From Casuarina equisetifolia (lineage: Eukaryota > Streptophyta > Magnoliopsida > Fagales > Casuarinaceae): a stretch of 64,000 bases of DNA. Shown here in pieces: positions 55,401 through 64,000 of the stretch (position 1 is its first letter; every line of letters starts with the position of its first letter). The DNA lies in assembly GCA_028551475.1 (NCBI GenBank), contig CM052354.1, positions 6,888,001-6,952,000 on the forward strand, given 5' to 3'. The position numbers were made by a program, and so were the translations under genes. The notes under the pieces are model-generated. The model made no database searches, was not told where the DNA came from, and saw only the letters and a program-made list of their open reading frames with translations.

Positions 55401-58400
55401 GTTCCCAAAATGAAAAATCCCAAACAAGGGAGAGGGTGGGGGTGTGTGCATATGTAACTACTAGTAAAAAGTATAGGGACAGATATATACAACATAATAC
55501 TTAGGTGAGAGAACTTATGAGCATACTTCATCAATTCAAATTCACCATCTGGTGGCACAAAACTCACAGTCTTCTCTGAGTTAAACCTCGTCAAATTCAC
55601 ACATTGATGGAAAGTAACGTCATCGAGCTCAATTGTTTTACCACTGCAAAAAGTAGCATTGTCAACAATAAAAAAACCAGACAAAAATCTAAAGATAGTG
55701 TCTTGCACAATCCAGCCTTGCATAAATTCATGAGCAATTTGAAGTAAATTCATGCAATGCAAAATAGAAGCTCAATGTCTTGAACCAATGGATCCAAGTT
55801 TTCTTCTAAAAGGATAACAATATTAGAATTATATGAACATCAGCAAAGCATTCTTTCAATATGTTGTATTATTACAACAAAAATAATAAAAGCATACTTT
55901 GTTCATAAAGACTAGCAACAGAATGGAAATCAGTTGAGAACTCAATAAGAACATCACCAAAGCATTCTTTACAAAGAAAAGGTGGCAGAGACAATTTTCT
56001 AAGAGTCCAAATACTACGGGGTGTATATAACATTAGTTGGGAACTCAATGGAAATGGCCTACGTGTGAAGTATAAATATATAGGTATGTATATTGATGAT
56101 TCAGAACTACTGAATATATAAATCTTTAAAAATTATTGATAGCTGATGTAGTTCGTGATAAAAAGTTTAGGGTCTACTTGAAAATGGAAAGAAACAGAAA
56201 ATAATAAGTAATCTGATCTCTTAACAAGAATCACATTTTGCAACAATAAAGATAACATGTGGATGAGCAGCAAACTGAGATCCACTCAAGTATTCCTTTT
56301 CAGCTTTTAATGTCCTGTCTTGATGTGCTATGCAAACAAAACGAACTACATAAATTGTTACAACATATTAAAAAGGAAAAATAAAAGTTGAACACAAAGT
56401 AGAAAAATTAGGAGAAAAAAGAAGAAATATCAAGGAAACACTCATTAAGCAAATAACACGCTTGATAGGAAAATAACAAGGTAGAAAGCAGAGTAATTAA
56501 GAATAGGAAAGGGATACTCAAAATTTACCTTTTAGTAGGACGAGATTTAAGTTGTGACTCCTTCTCAAGACCAATTTTATCATTTAAACCCAACTTCAAA
56601 TCAGGCATCCCAGACAAGAAGCACTTCATAAGAATCTTTCCCGTCACATCACAACGTAGAACACTACCTATATTTAAAACTGATTATAAGTGACAAACTA
56701 GACATTACCATGCAAAATAACTTGAGAAAGTACCACCCACCTTTTGAAGACATAAGAAGATTTACACTTTCCACAATATCCAGAAAGACCTGTACGGGAT
56801 AATGGTTAAAAGACCCTTAAAGAACAGCCATATCCTATACAGGAAACAGATGCAGAATTAAAATCACCTCATTCTTTTTATAAACCAGGCCTTCTCTCCG
56901 CCAACCAACAGCACCAGTAACTTGCAAGGTTGCATTAGGAACAGGCTTATCTGTAGGCTGCTTTCATTTTTTTCATCCAGCAAAAACAAATTATCAAGTC
57001 CTATTTGAAATGATAAACAGAAGGCCAAATAAATCGTATACAAGTATATAAAACAGAGAATGTGACATACTCTCAAAAAATAAAACTAACAAAGGAAAAA
57101 ATCCTAAAGGATGGCTAATAGGAAATCATTCATCAAAATTACCAAACCTCAAAATATATGACTAAAGCAACTAACCTTGGATGAGAATGGCGAGCGCACT
57201 CCTTCCTGGGTTATGTAAAGCTTTAAAATCTCTGGAGATAGGTTTTGTGGGTAACCAAAATCCATAATTTCTGCAATTAGAGGTGGACATAAATCATTGG
57301 AACATCTACATTGAGATCTTGATTCTGATCTGAAATAAAATCATTAGCTAAAAAACAAAACTTTTCAGACAAGTAACAGATAGAAGTGCAACTGACACAA
57401 ACACAAGTCATAAGTAATAAGAAAACTATTGAAGGCAGGCAAGAATGTGATTGGAGTAACACGTCATAGCTCACAAGCTATGTAACAGATGCAGGCATAC
57501 AAACAACCAAACCAAAAGCAAACATGTGTTCATATGTCAACTCAAGGCAGCATAATGTTAAATTGTGAGAAGCACTGATGCTAAAAACATCGGCTTTTAC
57601 TACTGGAATTTATACTAGACTTTGCAATCAATTCAGTGAGTTGTTTCATAGCTTAAACTTTCCAGGTTAGAATTTGCTACCCATAAACATAAAAATAAAA
57701 AAAATGAAAAGACAGAATAAACAGGCATCACGGTAGCCTTATTAACTGGTTATTTGTTATACTATCTTCTAAGTGGCCCTTAGTTCAAGACATGCAATTT
57801 ATGTTTTTTCCAATGTAGAAACGAGTTTGTTAGGGAAAATTAAACATATTAAAAACCAGTTTCATAACAACCCAGTTAGGTCAAAAGGCTTTGACCAAAT
57901 GCAAGAGAAAAAATGGACGGTGTAGATTCCAGGTGACCAGTTCAACAGAATAATCCAGCTAGATCAATCCAAGTCTAGTAACCATAAGTAAAATTATGTA
58001 TATGGAAATAGTTGACTGCAATTGCCTCTCAAATTACATACCATCCAATAACTCATAAATGAGAACAAAATTGTTACGGATCGCATCTTCATCAAATGAG
58101 CCACCAAAATAAGATTTAAAAAGTGCTACAGCCTGCAAGGTAACAGGAGAACCATTACTGTCAGAAACCAAATTTCTTTGGAAAACAAGGAATCTTTTTT
58201 GAGAACTTTATAAACCGATCATATTGTAAAGGTTAAAGGCATTAAGCATCAACTAATAATAAGTTGTGCATAACAGGATCATCTTTACATTCTCAACAAT
58301 GGATTATGGTGTGAAAAATGACCTTGCTATGCATATCAAATAAAGAAGTTAGACTGCAGTTACATGTAATTATACCTAAAAAATAGTTAAATGAGTGCCA

Positions 58401-59619
58401 CCAAATTTTTTGTTTTCCCCAGTTGTAAGTCTCACCAACACAAATAGGTCTCAAACTCACAACTTCACTCTCCATCATGTTCTTAAGCAGAGAATACGTG
58501 TCCTTGGGCCATTGCTAATTAGCACCAGGTTACTAATGAGACTCAATATGTCTCTGACAAATCAACTGCATTATCTGCATGTTATTTACTTTCCAATTAA
58601 GGACATTTGGGAAGCTGCATCTAGCACTAACCTGAATGAAAACTGGAAAAGAAAATCTTGAAATCTACTTTGAAAGGTTAAAACCACAACCACTGAAGAA
58701 TATTAACAAGGAGAAGCTGACTACCTCCACAACAAACTTGAAAGCACAAGCTACATTTGCATTGCTGCTGACAACAATCACAATGTAGACATTGCTGATT
58801 CTCATATAAAAGAAAGAGCAACCACCAATCTGCCGTACAGGACATGTACCAAGCTCTTTGGTTTGCATTATATGCATCCGGAAAGCATCAACCATATTTC
58901 CCCTGACATAAATTATAAGTCAGTTTATAGAAGGTAGAATACAAAGAAAATGACAAGCATGAATAAAAAAAGAATTACATAAAACCAAAAAAATCCTAGC
59001 TCCCACGGGAATCCTCAATGGCAAAAGGCAGAGAGAGTTCCAACCAACTAGACCTTTTCCGAAACAGATACAATTCCATATGAAATCAAAACAGAGTAAC
59101 ATTGCAAGATTTCCTCAGGAACAGGACCTCGTGCCCAAACCAGTTAACATATCGAGATAAAGCCACCTAAACAAGCACAGATTTTAGGTGCATAACCTAT
59201 AGTATACCAATAGCTGCACCAACAATGCTTTAAGAATCCTTAGATTGAGAATAACCTTAAAAGAATCCCAAAAGAACAAATTTCGGAATCACCGCCGACA
59301 ATCTTAGCTGCATAACAGATAGGATAAAAAACGCCTATAGTATGCAGAACAAACTGCGTACTCATGTCCAACATGTGATCTACATTACAGAACAAACTGG
59401 TTGCTTTCTTCGACAAAACATTGCCAGAAAAATACGTACATCTTTGATTGGAGCATTAATTTACACATAACCACCAAATTCTACACCCTAGAACCAAGAA
59501 TTTAACTCGCAAGAGAGAAAGATAAAGAGCAATCACCCGACATCGTCGCGATACAGGCGATTGATGAGGACATCGCCTCGGAGGTTCAGGAAGTATATAG
59601 CCGAAGCGGCCACCGGCAT
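52405..59619 (-). CDS. AP2M: AP-2 complex subunit mu (clathrin adaptor medium chain), complete, 13 exons
   Basis: Medium chain of the plasma-membrane AP-2 adaptor, which selects cargo with YxxPhi motifs for clathrin-mediated endocytosis. Coding exons (minus strand): 59619-59537, 58902-58725, 58132-58042, 57270-57176, 56957-56868, 56789-56741, 56667-56529, 55643-55527, 54401-54311, 54218-54076, 53715-53601, 52618-52574, 52485-52405. All borders are AG/GT, and the lengths sum to 1317 bp or 438 residues plus stop, the size of Arabidopsis AP2M. It starts [20 protein letters not shown]. The N-terminal longin domain includes [19 protein letters not shown] and [20 protein letters not shown]. The mu homology domain includes [60 protein letters not shown] and the end [11 protein letters not shown]. 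No lesion seen. A partial duplicate lies at 47496-49610. Confidence 0.96.
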
Positions 59620-59990
59620 GTCTGATCCAGTGGATCGCGCCCGAAACCGAGATACAAAAGAGACCGATCAGCTGGACCGCGACGGCCGGGACGTCAGATC
59701 TGAGGAATGGACTGCGTTCGTACGCAACTACGGCGTCGGAAATGGTCGTACTCTTGGAAATGAGGGACAGAGGAGAATGAAAATTCCAGTTTTCCCTTTT
59801 CTTTTTTATTTATTTTTTACTTCTTCTTTTTTTCCTCTTTTAAAGGAAAGTCTCAGATCGCCGAGCTGCAGTCAGCGCGTCCGGTCAATGATTCATCACG
59901 CGCGAGGAAAGGCTGGCGGCACGTGCCGTCCCCGTAAAAATAAAGAGAAAAGGTATTCGGGGGGTAATTTGCTCCTATTTCACGTTTTTT
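59620..59990 (-). promoter_or_regulatory. AP2M 5' UTR and promoter region
   Basis: GC-richer sequence directly upstream of the AP2M ATG (minus strand), as is common for housekeeping plant promoters and leaders. Followed outward by a T-rich tract near 59780-59840 on the plus strand. No single TATA box is certain. A 151-codon plus-strand frame here overlaps AP2M exon 1 and looks like chance. Confidence 0.4.
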
Positions 59991-61529
59991 ACAACACAGG
60001 CTTTTTAGAATTTTAATGCATTAAGTATGAGACAAAAAATCTTAATATTCTTCTATACATCAAAAATATATTAAATTCAAATTTAAATGATTAAAACCAC
60101 TCATATATTGAATATATTTTAAGACTTAAAGTTAAATAAAAATTACAGTTAATTAATTTAAATTCCAATATGGTGTTAAAAATATATTTATAAATTCACT
60201 TAAAAGTTAATTTATAAATTGAAAGATACTCTACTAATGTAAGACTTTTCTTTCCAACATAGCAAAAAATATAAGAATTTTATCCTTAGTTGTCATAGAA
60301 ATAAATATTAAGTTAAAAAATTATTAATTTATACTAATATTTACTATTTTGTAGGCAAAGTTTTTTTTTTTTTGGTAAATTTTAAAAACTTTCTACATAA
60401 CTAAGCATTACTCATGTACTAGAGTAATTTTGAACATAAATTTGATCAATGTAACTACTTAAGATTTCGAAAATATCTTAAAATAAAATAAAAATGATAT
60501 CCTCATTCATCAATGACATTACGATAGTTCTTAAAGACAAACAAATCAAACTCAAACATCGTTAATCTAATCAAAATATACATTATTCTATTGACTAAGG
60601 ATAAGTAGTTAAAATCTCAAGAAAAGTATATGCATTTATTTTTTATTTCCTTTTTTGCACAAAAAAGGGAGTTGCTTAATGAGAAGTAGAGAAGCTTTTT
60701 TAGTCTTTCAACAATTTTTTCAGTTCACCATATTCTCTACTGGCAACCAAATTCATGATTATGAGACAATTTGATATGCAGACATTCTATATTTTTTAAG
60801 GGTTAGATTTATGTCATATTTTTTTGTACTTATCTAACTGTATTGTTATTAATGCAACATACCATGATATTTTTTTCTAAATATATATATATATATATAT
60901 ACACATTAAACTAATGATAAACATTTGATGTTACAAAAAAGTAACAATAAAGCCTAAATAACTTGAGCTTTAAAAATTTTATTTCCTTTTCCCCCCCTTT
61001 TTTTGATAGATGATTGATAACTCCATTATTATAGAAATATTTTACCTAATTTAAGTAATAAATAATCTAATATTTGTAAGAAAAAATTTGAATTTCTTTT
61101 TATTACTTAAATTTGTCTTATTTATGTAACATATGAGGCATAAAGAAAAATGACAAACATGGAGAAAATATGATCAAAATATCAAAATCAAGAAAATCAA
61201 GATGATCTTGGGCTTGGATGATTATTATTAGATTTTTTATTATTATTGAGTTTTCTAAATAATTATAAAACCTAGTCATATTAGGAGTTTAAAGGCTAAC
61301 TAATATAAGAGTTCAAAACTTAATTATTTTGGGTCTCTAAAATTCAATTTTACTAGGATAAGAAATAAGTTTAAATTTAAACTCTATTTAAGAGAAGAAA
61401 AAAGTCCGAAAAGAGTGAGGACAAAATTCAACCCAACTTAAGAGAAAGATTAGGAATTTAAGATTTTCTTAAAAAGAAGACTAAAAAGGTAATAAACTTC
61501 TTGCCTTTTTATTTAATATGCCTTATTTA

Positions 61530-61577
<48 letters not shown>

Positions 61578-63400
61578 TATTATTTCATTATGTTTTAGTT
61601 TACTTTTGTTAGAATTATGAAGTAACCTAATTATGATAGTATGAATCTTATGATTGTTATGTTTTGTGAGATATTTTATTTATGTGAAGTTGTATGTTAT
61701 TATATTTAATGCTTTTAAGTAATAGTTACTACTTAAACAATCTAATTTGTATGTTTAAGACTAACAAAAAATGATATGAAACTACTTCTTGTAACATGTA
61801 ATCATAAATTAAATATGGATATACATTTACTATATTATTTATATGAATTTCAATATAAATTAAAAATATTTATAGATCCTAATATATTTTATTTATTTCA
61901 ATTCACATATAGATAAACTTTAAGCAAATAAAGGTCTAGAGCAATGGAATAAAGTTGTCATGTTGGAACACTTATCTAATTCATATATGTTGTTGGAAAT
62001 CACCCAATTTTGACTTCCTCGGTTTATGGTTAATTAATCAAGGGCAGATACTAATGATTATGCTTAGACTTGAAGGGAGGTCCTCGAGCTTTAGGCCATA
62101 GCTTTCGAGCATATAAAACTCTTGGTAGGTGACAAAACCTAACTTTTCCTGTTATATGATAAATGCCTTGGGACCATATGAGTATTCCTGATAATGACAC
62201 GGCTTTGAATGTGAAGGGCATGCAGCAAAGGAACAAATTGATGAAACCACAAGCTTCTTCGCATATTAATTGGAATATTCTGTGAGATTTTGCTTTTTAA
62301 TTTATAAAAAGATTTTAAGATTGATGTACTACTAATTAAAGCAAAAATAAAAGGTTTCTAATTAGTTAGATTAATGTTTCAGTTTATGAATTAGATAAAT
62401 AAAGATCTTAAAGTTTGATAGGATAAGATGTGACTAGTTATAATATTTGATGATCCCAATAAAAGATAGAAAGTTGTAGAAGGATCTTATAATCCCAATG
62501 CTAAGTTGCTTATAGCTGTATGGCATAATAAAAGTAATTTTTCTCCATACTAGGATCTTTTGGATGGTTACATTTGACAAATTTTAATGTTTTAAAAGAA
62601 TCTTCTTTCTCATTCTTTTCATTTTAGAGATTTGATATGTATTTTGTAGGAAAAATGTTGAAAACCAAAAATGTAATCCCCATCCCTTGTAAGACTAACC
62701 AAAGTTTCATAATAATTTTTCTTCCCCATTTGCATTAGTATAATGGCCTAAACTACAACAAAATAAGGGCCTAATATAGAGTTTTTTTTTTTAAAAATAA
62801 TTATGAAGAATTAGGATATTTGTAAGATTTATTTGGAAAAAGAGAGACTCAAATCCTAACTTTTTATGTATATTTCAACCTCTTCTCCCACTAGAATTTT
62901 CCTATGTATATTTCTAGTAATAGATTTGCTCATTTTTTTTAGCTAAATTATTATTTTCACCATAAATTTGTAATATTATAAGGAGTGATTCTATGATTTG
63001 TTTATTTAGTAGTACCAAAATTGACTTGATGATTGATTAACTTGATAGAAACTCAATCAATTATTTAAGTAGTAAAATAATGTGAATGAAATTGATTGTT
63101 GTTATTACATTAAAGAAAAATATAACTTGTAAAACTCCAATAAATAATTATTTTCATTAATATCTTTAGAAATTGATTTGAAAAGTGTTTTTTTTTTAAA
63201 TCTCAAATGTCAAACATTGAAAAAAAATATTTTAGAGATTGGTATTTATATAGCCATTATTAGGCAAATGTCTAGAAATAGGTAGGTTGTCATAGAAACT
63301 ATTCCATAGTTGCCACAATTGTATTTATTAATTTAATTATTTTTTTTAAAAAGTCCACAATTATATATATATATTTTTAGATAGTGGGGATCAACTCTTC
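59991..63400. other. AT-rich intergenic region
   Basis: No gene recognised on either strand. Simple repeats: (TA)n at about 60880-60901 and (TTA)n at about 61528-61587. Short T and A tracts elsewhere. A 61-codon frame at 62051-62236 on the minus strand has no recognisable relative. Confidence 0.6.
61528..61587. repeat. (TTA)n microsatellite
   Basis: About 18-20 units of TTA with an interruption near the end. Likely polymorphic. Confidence 0.95.
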
Positions 63401-63720
63401 ACATTTTTTTAAATCGACCTTTACTCCCCCAAAACGCATGCTAAATTTTCCCTGCAACCAAACAGCAGCAGAAAGGAAGAAAAAAGCAGGCTGAGTAGAA
63501 CGAAAAGCAGTTGAGAGGAGGCCGAATCAGGAAGATAACCGGCGGCCATTTCTTTCAACTTCTCAAATCCTTCGCTTCTCTCTTGCACGCAGTCTTCCAA
63601 GATCTTCGCCTCCCACAGCCCTATCTTCTTCCTATATATGTTTGTGTGATTTTCTTAAAGCCATAGTAGTGGATCGCCATCCAACCATTCTTCTGCGTGT
63701 CCTTCAATCGATTCCTCCAT

Positions 63721-63963
63721 ATGGGGTTCTTGAGGCGAATAGCTGGCTTGCTAGGACTTGGCAAGGACGAGGGTCACGAACACAAAGACGAAGAGGACGA
63801 GAAAAATGATGAGAATTCCGATTCTCAGACCCAAAATAGGTCCCATTTCCAACAGACTGGGCTTCCTCGTAGAGGCTTCGGTGTGCCGGTCCAGGTCGTC
63901 GTCGACAGGCCCCAGCTCGGTCCTGTCCTTGCTCCCTGCAACCCAGGCGATGGCGGCGTTCAG
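63721..63963 (+). CDS. First exon of a conserved plant gene of unknown function (partial)
   Basis: 81 codons from ATG to a consensus donor (CAG followed by GTCAATC): MGFLRRIAGLLGLGKDEGHE, an acidic stretch HKDEEDEKNDENSDSQ, then GLPRRGFGVPVQVVVDRPQL and GPVLAPCNPGDGGVQ. The pattern PRRGF-VPVQV--DRPQLGPVL-PC--GDGGVQ is familiar from a single-copy plant protein family without an assigned function. The remaining exons lie beyond the right edge. It is transcribed away from AP2M, with about 4.1 kb between the two start codons. A TATATATG at about 63634 lies too close to the ATG to be a sure TATA box. Confidence 0.8.
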
Positions 63964-64000
63964 GTCAATCGTTTAGTCCTTTCACCGTTTCAATACTTGA

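Noticed and set aside
59561-60016. A 151-codon plus-strand frame opposite AP2M exon 1
   Set aside because: It overlaps the AP2M first exon and promoter on the other strand, has no recognisable domain and is best explained by local GC richness.

Overview
This window is nuclear DNA from a flowering plant, probably a woody eudicot. It is AT-rich, its genes have many short introns with GT-AG ends, and the proteins are plant families: ITN1/ACD6-type ankyrin-PGG membrane proteins, CPR1-type F-box proteins and the mu subunit of the AP-2 clathrin adaptor. I cannot name the species. One run of 500 N marks an assembly gap.

Layout. (1) 1-12.3 kb: two tandem minus-strand ankyrin-PGG genes, A (cut by the left edge) and B (complete from exon 2 to the stop). 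They share exon sizes and phases and much of their flanks. A SINE-like insertion with a 16-bp target duplication sits in the last intron of B. (2) 12.3-21.8 kb: mostly repeat-derived sequence. It holds two broken gag-like domains upstream of gene B, several tandem repeats and one unrecognised open stretch near 20.2-20.8 kb. (3) 21.9-51.9 kb: an array of plus-strand, intronless F-box genes. Five are intact (25.3, 27.6, 32.3, 35.3 and 39.6 kb). One is broken by an 11-bp duplication and a solo LTR (45.2 kb). One ends at a premature stop (50.6 kb). Three relics lie among them (21.9, 26.4 and 38.7 kb). Each unit is embedded in recurring upstream and downstream modules, so the array grew by segmental tandem duplication. 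(4) 52.4-59.6 kb: a complete 13-exon AP2M gene on the minus strand, 438 codons, convergent with the last F-box gene. (5) 60-63.4 kb: AT-rich, no gene seen. (6) 63.7 kb to the edge: first exon of a conserved plant gene of unknown function.

The most informative pattern is that pieces of the AP2M 3' end (3' UTR, intron 12, or exons 9-13) lie downstream of all seven F-box genes. This suggests the original locus was one F-box gene facing AP2M, and that repeated duplication carried a length of AP2M tail along each time. Other host-gene shards travel in the array: two copies of a MAPKKK C-terminal end and two of a KEA3-like potassium antiporter. Upstream of the array a degenerate F-box leader runs into a ~300-bp-arm inverted repeat that could fold as a long hairpin RNA. 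All F-box copies checked keep an in-frame hydrophobic stretch just before the usual start codon.

No tRNA, rRNA, CRISPR or bacterial-type operon was seen. Coordinates of spliced genes were read by eye from splice consensus, phase and family homology.
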